64,000 nt of DNA from Tepidibacter hydrothermalis (lineage in GTDB: Bacteria > Bacillota > Clostridia > Peptostreptococcales > Peptostreptococcaceae), in assembly GCF_029542625.1 (NCBI RefSeq), contig NZ_CP120733.1:248001-312000 (forward strand). Direction: 5' to 3'. This document shows, in pieces, positions 27,323 to 37,029 of this stretch (the stretch's first letter is position 1; each line of letters opens with the position of its first letter). Under the pieces are notes generated by a model. That model saw only the letters and a list, made by a program, of their open reading frames with translations. It was not told where the DNA came from and did no database searches. The translations under genes were made by a program, and so were the position numbers.

Positions 27323-28162
27323 TTGGACAAATTCTTAAGAGAAATAGAACCATTAATTATAAAGCCATATAAAAAAATATTAAAAGGAGGAAAAGGAAAT
27401 TACAAAGCAGGGGGATTTGGAAATTCATTAGACTTTTATGGCCACAGAAAATATATGCCAGGAGATGATGTTAGAAAAATAGACTGGAAGGCTTATATGA
27501 GAACAGATGAATTCTATATAAAAGAATTCGGCGAGCAGAAAAATATGAATGTAAATGTAATACTTGATATAAGCTCGTCTATGGACTTTGGAAATCCTAA
27601 TAAATTTGAAATGGGAAAGATGTTATCCATCGGAATAAGTTATCTTACACTAAAGCAAATGGATAACTTAAGTGTATATACTTTAAATGATAAATTAAAT
27701 TGCAACTTTAGAGGAATAAGAGGAAAAGATAATTTTTATAACATAATGGAAGATATAAATAATCTAAATTCTAGTGGGAAAACAAACTTAAAAGATATCT
27801 TAAATTTAAACAATTCAAGCTCAGGAATAACATTTATAATATCTGATTTCTTTGATGAAGATATAGAAACAGCTTTGGATTATTTAATAATAAAAGGCCA
27901 AGAAGTTGTAATGATACATTTGTTATCACCATCTGAAATAAATCCAGACTATAATAATGAACTAAAGCTTATAGACAAGGAAAGTGGAAATATAGTTAGA
28001 CTTAGCCTTGATAAGAATATAAAACAAAAATATATAAATAAGGTAGAAAAGTTTATAAGGAATATAAAAGAAAAATGCTTACAAAGAGAGATTAAATACA
28101 TATTTGCACAAACAGATACAACCCCAGTAAACATATTGTCAAAGTCATTAGGGGGTATATAA
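27323..28162 (+). CDS. DUF58 domain protein (vWA-like)
   Basis: 279 aa. The DUF58 signature GDDVRKIDWKAYMRTDEFYIKEF (split here by its first half GDDVRKIDWKAY) is followed by a vWA-like fold with MIDAS-like DISSSMD. TTG 27323 is the start: it directly follows the stop of the MoxR gene and AAGGTG at 27311 is 6 nt away. DUF58 proteins are the usual partner of MoxR ATPases. A membrane-associated assembly role is inferred. Confidence 0.88.
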   Translation: MDKFLREIEPLIIKPYKKILKGGKGNYKAGGFGNSLDFYGHRKYMPGDDVRKIDWKAYMRTDEFYIKEFGEQKNMNVNVILDISSSMDFGNPNKFEMGKMLSIGISYLTLKQMDNLSVYTLNDKLNCNFRGIRGKDNFYNIMEDINNLNSSGKTNLKDILNLNNSSSGITFIISDFFDEDIETALDYLIIKGQEVVMIHLLSPSEINPDYNNELKLIDKESGNIVRLSLDKNIKQKYINKVEKFIRNIKEKCLQREIKYIFAQTDTTPVNILSKSLGGI

Positions 28163-29083
28163 ATGAAGTTTTTAAACCCTATAGGATTATTATTTTCTTT
28201 ATTACTTGGAGTAATAATACTATTTTATTTTAAGAAAAATCAAGTCGTAGAGAAGTACGTATCTACAACTAAATTTTGGGATGAGATACTAAAAGAAGTA
28301 GAAGGAGTAAGAACGAGAAAAATAGATAAATACCTACTATTAATAATTCAAATGATAATAGGATTGTTAGTAGTAATATCAATAGCTAATCCTACAATAA
28401 TAAAGAATATCAACGAGAACCAAGAAAATGAAAATATAGTATCATGCAGCAATCAAGATCTAAACAAAACTAAAAAAATAATTTATATAGGAGATAACAA
28501 ATACATAAAAAGTGCTCTATCGAGTATTGAAAATATAAAAGTTGATTTTGATAATGAGTATAGTGAGAAATATAAACAATATGATGTGTATATCTTGGAT
28601 AAAAATGTTGATGAATTACCTAAAAATGTTAATAAGTGGATAACATATCCACAAAATGGTAATATTCAGGGGAGTATTAATAGTGTGAAAGCATTGAAAA
28701 TTGTAGATTCTGAGTTTTCTAAAAATATCCACAATAAAAAAATATATGTGGATAAAACAGAATATTTGAAAGAAAAGAAAGGATTTAAAACAATGCTTAG
28801 TGTGGATAACAAACCTATAATTATATATGGGGTAAATGATAAATCAAAAGAGATATATTCGTCTATAAATTTTAATAAAACTAATTTAGTAATGACTTCC
28901 GATTTTCCTATACTAATTAAAAATATGATTAACTGGCTGTCATACGACGAAAATATAGAGCAAACTTATAAAAATATAGATGATAAGAAAGATAGTTCGG
29001 GATATACGATAAAAAATATAATACTGATAATAGCCCTATTCTTGATGGTTATAGAATGGGAGGTATATAGACGTGAAATTTAA
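28163..29083 (+). CDS. BatA-like membrane protein
   Basis: 306 aa. It begins with the BatA N-terminal membrane motif (FLNPIGLLFSLLLGVIILFYF) and a second TM (YLLLIIQMIIGLLVVISIA) before an extracytoplasmic Rossmann-like domain, with a last TM near the C-terminus (IKNIILIIALFLMVIEWEV). The vWA MIDAS is missing. It starts right after the DUF58 stop and overlaps the next gene by 11 bp. Confidence 0.7.
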   Translation: MKFLNPIGLLFSLLLGVIILFYFKKNQVVEKYVSTTKFWDEILKEVEGVRTRKIDKYLLLIIQMIIGLLVVISIANPTIIKNINENQENENIVSCSNQDLNKTKKIIYIGDNKYIKSALSSIENIKVDFDNEYSEKYKQYDVYILDKNVDELPKNVNKWITYPQNGNIQGSINSVKALKIVDSEFSKNIHNKKIYVDKTEYLKEKKGFKTMLSVDNKPIIIYGVNDKSKEIYSSINFNKTNLVMTSDFPILIKNMINWLSYDENIEQTYKNIDDKKDSSGYTIKNIILIIALFLMVIEWEVYRREI

Positions 29084-31565
29084 TTTTGAAACTAATATAT
29101 TTATTACAATAATATCATTACTAATAATAGGATATTTTATATACAACGGATTAAAAATTTATAAAGTATTTCCTAAAAAGAAGTTTTATATATGGGTTGT
29201 ATTGAGATTTCTTGCTATTACATGTATCATATTATCTCTTATGAAGGTAAGCTTAGTTTTAGAAAGCAATAAAACAACAACTATTTTCTTAGTGGATAGA
29301 TCTAAGAGTTTACTTAAAAATAAAACAGAAATAGAGGAGTACATAGATAATCAAATACAAAACAAGAAAAGAAAAGATAAAATAGGGGTTATATCATTTG
29401 GAAAAGATGCAATGATTGATGTACCTATCAGTGAAAACTTAGATAAAGTAAAATTTGAAACTCAGCCAAACCAAAATTTTACTAATATAAAAAATGCTCT
29501 TGAGTTTTCTATGAATCATTTTCCTGAAAAAGATAATAAAAGATTAGTTCTAATAACAGATGGAAAAGAAAATATAGATAATTACGATAAGATAGTAGAT
29601 AAATTAAAGGAAAACAATATAAATCTTGTTATCTATAATCAAAACATTAACTCAGACAAGGATGCTCAGCTCAAAAAAATGTATATACCAAACAATATAC
29701 ATATTAATGAAAAGATTCCTGTAACTATAACTGTTAATTCTAATTTTAATGGAGATGGAATATTTCATTTGTTCAGTGAAAATAAAGAGATATTAAATAG
29801 AAAATTGAATATAAAAAATGGAAGTAATGAATTTGAATTTAGAATAGATTCAAATCCAAAATACACAAATTTAAAGGGTGAAATAGATTTTAAATCTGAT
29901 ACTAATTCAAAAAACAATACTATTACTAAAACTATAACACTAAAAGATACCCCAAGAGTATTGCTGATAGGAGATTATGAAGATACCAAAAATATCAATA
30001 ATTTAATTAAAAGTATGGATTTAGAATATGAGAGTTATTCTGCAAAACAGGTAAATAAATCTATAGATTATTTAAGTAAATTTAGTGAAATATTGTTAGT
30101 TAATGTATCGTACGATGAGATGGATAAGGAATTTGAAAAGAATTTAGATACAGTAGTAAAAGAAAATGGTTCATCACTAATAGCAGTGGGTGGAGAAAAA
30201 GCATTTGCACTTGGGGGATATAAAGATACAAATATAGAAAAAATGCTTCCTGTACAGTGTGAAATGAAAGGAAATAAAAAACATCCTAATACAGGATTAG
30301 TTCTAGTTATTGACTGCTCCGGAAGTATGGAGGATAGCAGTAATGGTATTAAGAAGATAGAAATGGCAAAGGAAGCTGCAATAAAATCTGTAAATATTCT
30401 AGATAAAGATGATTATGTAGGAGTTTTAGCTTTTTCAGATAAGCTTGAATGGGTAGTTCCATTTCAAAAGGTAGAGTCTAAAGAAAAAATAAAAAATGAT
30501 ATAGGACTATTAAGCTCAAAGGGAGGAACTTTAATAATACCAGCACTTAATAAAACTGAAGATATACTAAAGAAATCTAATACAAAAGTAAAACATATAA
30601 TATTATTATCCGATGGACAGGCAGAAAAAGATGGATATGAATTTATATTAAATAAATTCAAGGAAGATAAAATTACATTATCTACTGTAGCAGTTGGAAA
30701 TGATTCTGATAAGAACGTATTAAATAATATGAGTGATCAAACTAATGGAAGAAGCTACATAGCTACTAACCTTTATGATATCCCAAAGATATTTGCAAAA
30801 GAAACATATATAGCAACTAAGAAATATTTGAATAACAAAAAGTTCAAGCCAGTTGTAGTGAATGAATCAGATATTTTAAAAGATACAGATATACCTGATT
30901 TATATGGATATACAGGAGCAGGAATAAAGAAAAACGCAAATCTTATACTAAAAAGCGATAAGGACGATCCTATACTAGCTAGCTGGAATTATGGTATTGG
31001 AAAAGTAATAGCATTTACATCAGACTTAAATGGTAAATGGAGTAGAGACTGGATAGAATCTAGTTATTTTGAGGATACCTGGAGGAATGTAATAAACTAC
31101 TCTTTTAACGATAATAATATTGACCTTGATATTAGGCAGTATGGTCTAGTTGTAGATGTATTTGTAGATTCAACTAAATCCAACTTAAAATCAGAGGTTT
31201 CAATCAATGGAGAAGATTACAGTGATGATATTGAATTAGATGAAGCATCTATTGGTAAATTCAAAGGAAGCTTTACATTAGATAATACAGGGGATTACTC
31301 AATAAATATTAAATTAAAAGACAATGATAAAGTATTAAAAAATGAAACGAGAATTATCCATCTAGATTATTCTCCAGAATATGATGTTGGAAAGCGTGAT
31401 GATTTAGATTTGTTTTATGATGCTGACTCTATAAATGGGGATGTTGATGTTTTTAAAGTGCCTATAAAAAATAAGAATAGAGCTGTTAGGGAGTTGAGTT
31501 TTATATTGCTTCCGATTGCGCTGTGCTTGTTTATAGCTGATATAGGGGTAAGAAGGATGCTTTAA
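29073..31565 (+). CDS. Large vWA-domain membrane protein
   Basis: 830 aa. Two N-terminal TM helices, a degenerate vWA (~65-180, IFLVDRSKSLLKN), a beta-rich linker, a glutamine-amidotransferase-like segment (~290-395, ILLVNVSYDEMDKEFEKN, SSLIAVGGEKAFALGG), a complete vWA (~405-585) with MIDAS VIDCSGSMEDSS, a beta-sandwich region, and one C-terminal TM (ELSFILLPIALCLFIADIGV). This layout is known in MoxR-linked operons. GTG 29073 is preceded by GGGAGG and lies within the end of the previous gene. It ends the operon; an R1 repeat follows, with no clear terminator. Confidence 0.8.
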   Translation: MKFNFETNIFITIISLLIIGYFIYNGLKIYKVFPKKKFYIWVVLRFLAITCIILSLMKVSLVLESNKTTTIFLVDRSKSLLKNKTEIEEYIDNQIQNKKRKDKIGVISFGKDAMIDVPISENLDKVKFETQPNQNFTNIKNALEFSMNHFPEKDNKRLVLITDGKENIDNYDKIVDKLKENNINLVIYNQNINSDKDAQLKKMYIPNNIHINEKIPVTITVNSNFNGDGIFHLFSENKEILNRKLNIKNGSNEFEFRIDSNPKYTNLKGEIDFKSDTNSKNNTITKTITLKDTPRVLLIGDYEDTKNINNLIKSMDLEYESYSAKQVNKSIDYLSKFSEILLVNVSYDEMDKEFEKNLDTVVKENGSSLIAVGGEKAFALGGYKDTNIEKMLPVQCEMKGNKKHPNTGLVLVIDCSGSMEDSSNGIKKIEMAKEAAIKSVNILDKDDYVGVLAFSDKLEWVVPFQKVESKEKIKNDIGLLSSKGGTLIIPALNKTEDILKKSNTKVKHIILLSDGQAEKDGYEFILNKFKEDKITLSTVAVGNDSDKNVLNNMSDQTNGRSYIATNLYDIPKIFAKETYIATKKYLNNKKFKPVVVNESDILKDTDIPDLYGYTGAGIKKNANLILKSDKDDPILASWNYGIGKVIAFTSDLNGKWSRDWIESSYFEDTWRNVINYSFNDNNIDLDIRQYGLVVDVFVDSTKSNLKSEVSINGEDYSDDIELDEASIGKFKGSFTLDNTGDYSINIKLKDNDKVLKNETRIIHLDYSPEYDVGKRDDLDLFYDADSINGDVDVFKVPIKNKNRAVRELSFILLPIALCLFIADIGVRRML

Positions 31566-31577
31566 AAATAGGTATGC

Positions 31578-31784
31578 TAAAAATAAAACTTATTAAAATA
31601 CCGCTCATAGATTAAATTTTTCAAATAAAACTAAGCATTACGTCTTATTGAATATCCTAAAAGTTCTAAACTCCCTTTGGTCAGACAACGAACTTTCTTG
31701 ACGGATATTCAAACGATGTAATACAAGTTTTATAATGAAAACATTTAAACTAATCGCTAACATTTTAATAAGCCTTATTTTTTA
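31578..31784 (+). repeat. R1 palindromic element, copy 5
   Basis: ~205-bp imperfect palindrome. Outer arms AATAAAACTTATTAAAAT and (inverted) AATAAGGCTTATTAAAAT; core CTCCCTTTGGTCAGACAACG; right arm CGCTAACATTTTAATAAG. It begins 12 bp after the vWA gene. Confidence 0.85.
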
Positions 31785-31853
31785 AGTGTAGCTTATTTTA
31801 AAAGCAATTTGGATTGATGTGAGATTTTAAAACAATAAAAAGGGGGATTGGGA

Positions 31854-32969
31854 ATGAAAAAAGTTTCTAGAGTTTTAAGTGTATTTGTTTTAAGTTTTTT
31901 GATGGTATTTAATTTATGTGTATTTAATGCTGAAGCGATGGCTTCTAAGATTAGCAGGGAGGATGTTTTAAAGGCTGGGCAGAAGACTGTTAATTATTAT
32001 CATGAAAATTATAAGAGAAAAGAGTATAAGGGAATACTTGATTGGCCAGCACTTGGGCTTTATGGTTTTGGTGAGGATGTAAGTTCTCCTAAGTGGACTG
32101 TTAATGGTAAGAATGGAGTATATTTTAGAGAAGAAGAAGTTAAGAAAGGAATAATGCTTTCTAAAACTAAGAATACTGATTTTCAAAGAACAATTATAGG
32201 AGTATGTGCAGCTGGAAAAGATCCTAGAAATTTTGGTGGAATGAATTTAGTTGATATTGAAAAGAGCACTATGCTTCCAAGTGGGCATTTTGCAGATTCA
32301 GTGGCTGATAATACAACTGGTAAGCCTGTTGGAGAAGATTTAGTTAATGCTCATATATTTGGTATAATATCACTTCACTGTGCAGGAGAGGAAATACCTA
32401 ATAAGCAAAAATGTCTTGAATGGCTTCAGAATCAACAGCATAATGATGGAGGATTTACTTGGGATGTTAAATCTTATGAGAATCCTAAGGATTATGAATT
32501 AATAGAATCTGGTGTTGATATGACAGCAGCAGCACTTATGGCATTTGCAATTTTAGATCAAGATGATTCTAATCCACATGTTAAAAAAGCGCTTAAATTT
32601 ATTCATACTAAACAGTTAGATAGTGGTGGTTTTGAATCTTGGGGAAGTGAAAATCCTGAGAGTTGTTCGTGGGTAATTCAAGCTATTAGAATGTTAGGTC
32701 AAGATCCTTTATCTGATGAGTGGACTAATGCAAAAGGAGAAAATCCTGTAAGTGCACTTCTTAAATTTCAGCTTGAAAATGGAGCATTCACTCATGTATT
32801 AGGTGAAGATGACGATCTTCCTATATATGATAATGCAATGTCAACTGAACAAGCACTTTACGGACTTGCAGATGCTTACAACGAAAAGGGAGTATATGAT
32901 ATGCTTCATGAAAAATATAAGGTTAAAAATAATCCTAATATGAAGGTTCTCAAGCAAGAAGTGAAGTAA
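31854..32969 (+). CDS. Secreted alpha/alpha-toroid protein (prenyltransferase/squalene-cyclase repeat, transcobalamin alpha-domain-like)
   Basis: 371 aa with a signal peptide (VLSVFVLSFLMVFNLCVFNAEA). The rest is a helical-repeat domain with the QxxDGGF-xW signature (WLQNQQHNDGGFTWD, FIHTKQLDSGGFESWG, LLKFQLENGAFTHV). No DxDD acid of true cyclases is seen and the protein is exported, so catalysis on terpenes is unlikely. The same alpha6/alpha6 fold forms the N-terminal half of intrinsic factor and transcobalamin. The closest relative in the window is the internal domain of the 45-kb surface protein. ATG 31854 fits AGGGGGA; TTG 31848 does not. B12-carrier function is inferred. Confidence 0.8.
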   Translation: MKKVSRVLSVFVLSFLMVFNLCVFNAEAMASKISREDVLKAGQKTVNYYHENYKRKEYKGILDWPALGLYGFGEDVSSPKWTVNGKNGVYFREEEVKKGIMLSKTKNTDFQRTIIGVCAAGKDPRNFGGMNLVDIEKSTMLPSGHFADSVADNTTGKPVGEDLVNAHIFGIISLHCAGEEIPNKQKCLEWLQNQQHNDGGFTWDVKSYENPKDYELIESGVDMTAAALMAFAILDQDDSNPHVKKALKFIHTKQLDSGGFESWGSENPESCSWVIQAIRMLGQDPLSDEWTNAKGENPVSALLKFQLENGAFTHVLGEDDDLPIYDNAMSTEQALYGLADAYNEKGVYDMLHEKYKVKNNPNMKVLKQEVK

Positions 32970-32989
32970 CTAGATAACAATTATAGATG

Positions 32990-33028
32990 CCTGGATTTCG
33001 TATAAACGAAATCTGGGTTCTTTTTTTA
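32990..33028 (+). terminator. Intrinsic terminator after the toroid gene
   Basis: CCTGGATTTCGT, loop ATAA, ACGAAATCTGGG, then T-tract. Confidence 0.88.
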
Positions 33029-33044
33029 GATTTGGTGGGTTATC

Positions 33045-33244
33045 AAAAACTTCCTATGAAAATAACGTGAATACAACGATATTTTGAATACAACTAAGAT
33101 GTCATCTTATTAATAATCCTAAAATATACGAACTCTCTACGGTCAGACACATAAATTTCTCAACGTATTATTAAACGATAAAACCTAAGTTATATTAGTC
33201 AAAATATCTAAAATTATCCACTAACATTTTCATAGAAAGTTTTA
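33045..33244 (+). repeat. R1 palindromic element, copy 6
   Basis: ~200-bp imperfect palindrome. Outer arms ACTTCCTATGAAAAT and (inverted) ACTTTCTATGAAAAT; core CTCTCTACGGTCAGACACAT; right arm CCACTAACATTTTCATAG. Same subfamily as copy 4. It lies between converging genes. Confidence 0.85.
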
Positions 33245-33290
33245 ATGGAAATGAATCTATTATTAAGTTTAAAATGCATCATCTAAGTTA

Positions 33291-34583
33291 TTAGAAATTA
33301 ATTCCGTTAAGTACCTGCTCAACTAAAAGAAGACTCCCCTTAATACCTAAATGAGTTTTAGGAATAATATCTATATAACCAAGAGAAGGAAGGTCTATTT
33401 CTATACCGCTGAATATATGGTTGTTTAACTTGAGCTGAGATATAGTATTACCATTTGAAAATACAAGATCACTTTTGGTTTCGTATATATTTTTATTTAA
33501 TACATCTTCAATAGAGTAATCTCTTAATAGTGATTTTAAATTATTTTTAAATAAATTAGGATCATCTTCAATAAAATTAATACAATTTGGTATCATTCCA
33601 AAATATTCTATTAAAAAATTAGTATAAGAGTAAGCTTTTGATGATGTAGACTCAATAGAAAAAGTACTTCCTTTAGGAAGACCAGTAAGAGAGTTAAGTC
33701 TTGATATATGTATATATGATTTGGCTCTTGCTTTTTCAATTTCAGTTATAAAATCAGTGCAATCAGAATTCATTATTTCACAAATACTTTTTATAAACTC
33801 TTCAGTAAGATCAAATCCTATAGGAAGACCTTTATCAAATGAAAAATACGAGATGCTGTATTTTTGTTTTAGATACTCAGCTATGTCAATTCCCAGCTCT
33901 GGATATAAAACTATATTTAAAGAAGCTTTATTTATATTTTTTAATGTATTAAAGTTTGTATCAGCACATAATACACAGTTGACTTTTATATTACAAAGAT
34001 TTAAAAGTCTTTTTATTTCTTTTATATCACCTTCATAGTACTTATCATATATAGATACACCTATTATATTTACTGTTTTTTCATTATTATTATGGTATTC
34101 TTCTAAGTTTAAATTCTTTAAAAGTGATATTAAACTGTTTTGAAATCCCTTATAAAAGCTTTGAGAAAACGCTGTTGTTTCTATGCTTATATAAGGCTTA
34201 TCTTTTATTTTTCTATATAAAATTCCATTTAGATCATCTCCTATAAGTGAAGCACCAGGAGAGTTAATAACTGCTATTAAGTCAGTATCTTTATCTTTTA
34301 TAAAATCTAAAATTTCTTCAAGCTTATATTTACTTCCATATACATAATCATCTTTGTCTAAGTATGTACATGGAACTCTAGGCTGACCAAAGTAGAATTT
34401 TTCAGGGTAATTTAGAGGGTCAAATTCAAGCTGTCTTGTATACTGGTAATCAGATATAGCACTGTGATAAAATTTACATCCAGTAGGAGAGTTTAATAAT
34501 ACTATAGAATTTTTTATTCCTTCTAAAGCAAAAACTGCTCCTGTTAGGCTATCTGGAGTAATATTTTTTGAATAAAATTTCAT
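33291..34583 (-). CDS. Nitrogenase-like component 1 protein, NifK/BchB-like
   Basis: 430-aa cytoplasmic protein of the oxidoreductase/nitrogenase component 1 family, with three Rossmann-like repeats. Of the three NifK P-cluster cysteines only one remains: Cys36 in NSPTGCKFYH. The first site reads TPDSLTGA and the third SPGASLIGDDL. Cys72 lies in RVPCTYLDKDDYVYG. In dark protochlorophyllide reductase, BchB supplies a single ligand at the Cys36 position, so this protein and its partner could share one [4Fe-4S] cluster. The start at 34583 overlaps the 3' end of the NifH-NifD fusion by 35 bp, implying coupled translation. Substrate unknown; a tetrapyrrole is the best guess. Confidence 0.82.
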   Translation of the reverse strand: MKFYSKNITPDSLTGAVFALEGIKNSIVLLNSPTGCKFYHSAISDYQYTRQLEFDPLNYPEKFYFGQPRVPCTYLDKDDYVYGSKYKLEEILDFIKDKDTDLIAVINSPGASLIGDDLNGILYRKIKDKPYISIETTAFSQSFYKGFQNSLISLLKNLNLEEYHNNNEKTVNIIGVSIYDKYYEGDIKEIKRLLNLCNIKVNCVLCADTNFNTLKNINKASLNIVLYPELGIDIAEYLKQKYSISYFSFDKGLPIGFDLTEEFIKSICEIMNSDCTDFITEIEKARAKSYIHISRLNSLTGLPKGSTFSIESTSSKAYSYTNFLIEYFGMIPNCINFIEDDPNLFKNNLKSLLRDYSIEDVLNKNIYETKSDLVFSNGNTISQLKLNNHIFSGIEIDLPSLGYIDIIPKTHLGIKGSLLLVEQVLNGINF

Positions 34584-36759
34584 CTTTTCTCCATCCTTCC
34601 TTTATGTTTAATTTGAATAATTTTGCCCATCTTTTAGCTAAATCAAGTCCTGAGAAAAAACCTACATCTGGACAGTGAGGAATCGTATCTGCAAAAACAT
34701 CTTTATCTAAGTTTGAAGAAGTATAATTAGACAATATTATATCTGGATTTAGAGTTTTTATATCGTTTAGTCTATTATTTTGATCATAATTCTCTTCGAC
34801 ATTAAATCTATTTTTAAATTTAGTTATAAATAAATTATCTTGAGAAAAGTTAAGTATACCAACTTTAACTATATCCATTTCAAGAGAAAGTGCAGTTTCT
34901 ATTATCCAATCAATACTATGATTATAGGTTACTATCATAAGTTTTTTATCTTTAAGATATGGTTTTATTCTCTCTATTTCTTCTTTATATATTTTTTCAT
35001 TTACAGATAAGATATTGTTGACTAAATCTTCTTTATTAAAGAATGCAGCAACTTTATTTAGCCAATTTTTTGTTTCACTAAACCCTATAGGGAAGGGCAC
35101 GTCTAGAAATTTTGCATTATATTCTTTTATAAAAAATTTTTCCATCATTCTTCCCATATAATCTTTGTTTGCTAGAAGATTAAGCTGAGCTGATTTGAAG
35201 TTTTGTATTTTTTCTACACTTGTTTCGCAAAGATATCTACAGTTAACAGTAATTCCAAGAGTATTTAACATTTTATTTATTGTTTCAAAGTTCTTAGAAG
35301 TATTTTTAGCAACGACTTTTTCAAATATTATATTAACTGTATTTGGAATAGGTTTGACATCTTTTTTTATTAAGGATTTAGCTATATTCATGTAACTCAT
35401 AATCATTCCCTGCATATAATCTCCAGCTAAGTTTCCATCTGCGTCTATATGTATTATAGGAAGATCTAAAGACAAGTTTTCTATTTGAGTTAAGTCATCT
35501 CCTATTATTCCAGAAGGACAAGAGCTTACAACTATTATAGCTTTAGGATTGTATTTTTTAATATTATGTATTTTTTCTTTTAGTAAATCTATACCTCCAA
35601 ATACCATACTACTCTCATCCATATTGGAGCATACTAGATTTGGTGATATTGGAACAGGAAGCAAACTTCCTCTTTCAAATAAATTTCTTCTTCCTGCTGA
35701 AGAAATACTTTGATATGATATATGGCAGCAGCTTTTTGGAGAATGACCAATTACTACAGCATCTTTTACATGTACAGACATTGTAATAGCACCATTGAAT
35801 GCACATCCGTGAAGTGGTTCTTTTGATATTACATTTTTAGATAAGAATGCATTTGGATTTTTAAGATCTACATCTTCATTTTTATTTATTTCTGATCTTG
35901 TTTCTTTAATTTCAGATATTTCTTCTGTATTTGTTTTATTTGATTCATATATTTTTCTATCTAGAACTATTTCTTCAAGCTTTGAGTCACTTAAAGGCTT
36001 AGCTTCATGCAATTCTATATTATTGATCATTGTTTTTGATAAATTTATAAACTTATCTTTTATATGTGAAGAAGTATAGTTTTCTACTAGAGTAATACCT
36101 TTTTTTTCTGATAAAGAGAATTCATCACTTCTTGGAAATACTGCACATATAGGCAAATCTACTGCTTTTGAAAAATTCTCGATTCTTTTGTCTTCATCTT
36201 TTATTCCTCTTTTATTAAATATAAGTCCTGCAACTCTTTTTTTATCAAAATCAAAATTCTTTATACCTCTTAAAATATTGTTTGCTGCGTATAAGGACAT
36301 ATATTCACCTGATGTTACTATGTATATAACATCTGCATACTCTTTTCTTATTGGAACTGCAAATCCTCCGCATACTACATCTCCTAATACGTCATACATT
36401 ATAAAGTCATAATTATTTTTCTTGATTCCGAGTCTATCTAAAAGCTCGAAAGTAGTTAAAATTCCTCTTCCTGCACATCCAACTCCAGGCTCAGGACCAC
36501 CAGCTTCTATACATGATATTTCATTAAATCCTTTGAATAAAATATCATTTAAATTATATTCAAGTGGGTTGGTTACTTTAATATAATCAAGAACTGTAGT
36601 TATATTTTTTCCTCTCATAAGCAGTCTCGTAGAATCATGCTTTGGGTCGCATCCTATTTGAAGAATATTTTTATTATTAAGTGATAGTGAGGCTGAAATG
36701 TTAGCGCATATAGTAGATTTTCCAATACCTCCTTTGCCGTATATTGCTATTTCCTTCAT
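34549..36759 (-). CDS. Fused NifH-like reductase and NifD-like catalytic subunit
   Basis: 736 aa. Residues 1-~255 are a complete NifH/BchL-type iron protein: P-loop GKGGIGKST (8-16), [4Fe-4S] ligands Cys95 (GVGCAGRGI) and Cys130 (VLGDVVCGG). A charged linker (~256-310) leads to a NifD-like domain with all three interface cysteines, Cys319 (HGCAFNGA), Cys344/345 (HSPKSCCHIS) and Cys414 (SSCPSGIIGDD). The FeMo-cofactor Cys is replaced (LNLLANKDYM, Asn531), so it is not an N2-fixing enzyme. Fe proteins normally dissociate from component 1 in each electron-transfer cycle, so covalent tethering is odd. ATG 36759 is chosen by GGAAAGGGTG; ATG 36783 adds residues before the canonical NifH start. It is flanked by riboswitch-controlled B12 genes. 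Confidence 0.87.
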   Translation of the reverse strand: MKEIAIYGKGGIGKSTICANISASLSLNNKNILQIGCDPKHDSTRLLMRGKNITTVLDYIKVTNPLEYNLNDILFKGFNEISCIEAGGPEPGVGCAGRGILTTFELLDRLGIKKNNYDFIMYDVLGDVVCGGFAVPIRKEYADVIYIVTSGEYMSLYAANNILRGIKNFDFDKKRVAGLIFNKRGIKDEDKRIENFSKAVDLPICAVFPRSDEFSLSEKKGITLVENYTSSHIKDKFINLSKTMINNIELHEAKPLSDSKLEEIVLDRKIYESNKTNTEEISEIKETRSEINKNEDVDLKNPNAFLSKNVISKEPLHGCAFNGAITMSVHVKDAVVIGHSPKSCCHISYQSISSAGRRNLFERGSLLPVPISPNLVCSNMDESSMVFGGIDLLKEKIHNIKKYNPKAIIVVSSCPSGIIGDDLTQIENLSLDLPIIHIDADGNLAGDYMQGMIMSYMNIAKSLIKKDVKPIPNTVNIIFEKVVAKNTSKNFETINKMLNTLGITVNCRYLCETSVEKIQNFKSAQLNLLANKDYMGRMMEKFFIKEYNAKFLDVPFPIGFSETKNWLNKVAAFFNKEDLVNNILSVNEKIYKEEIERIKPYLKDKKLMIVTYNHSIDWIIETALSLEMDIVKVGILNFSQDNLFITKFKNRFNVEENYDQNNRLNDIKTLNPDIILSNYTSSNLDKDVFADTIPHCPDVGFFSGLDLAKRWAKLFKLNIKEGWRKDEILFKKYYSR

Positions 36760-36800
36760 AAATATCACCCTTTCCATTACCATATTATGTATTTAAATAA

Positions 36801-36830
36801 ATTATATAGCAACATTCAAATATAAGGCAA
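36801..36830 (-). promoter_or_regulatory. Promoter of the nitrogenase-like pair
   Basis: On the minus strand: TTGCCT (36830-36825), 18-nt spacer, TATAAT (36806-36801), about 40 bp before the start codon. No riboswitch is visible in this leader; control by other means is expected. Confidence 0.6.
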
Positions 36831-37029
36831 TATTGAATTATTTTGAGTAATTCATAGAGAATTAGAATATGACATAACTCATCCTTTAGAATAAAGAGAG
36901 TTTATTAGCATATATAGAAATATGGTGAAAAATGCAAAAATATAGAATGATTCGACAATCTATTGAAAGAAAATGGAAAAGATGTTAATATATCCATAAA
37001 GAAACGCTTGTACACTAAAATTAAATATT

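Noticed and set aside
31854-32969. Terpene cyclase or protein prenyltransferase activity
   Set aside because: The toroid fold is shared, but the protein is exported and lacks the catalytic DxDD motif; the B12 riboswitch context points to a carrier role.
33291-36759. True N2-fixing nitrogenase
   Set aside because: The FeMo-cofactor cysteine and two NifK P-cluster cysteines are missing, and no nifE, nifN or nifB genes are present in the window.
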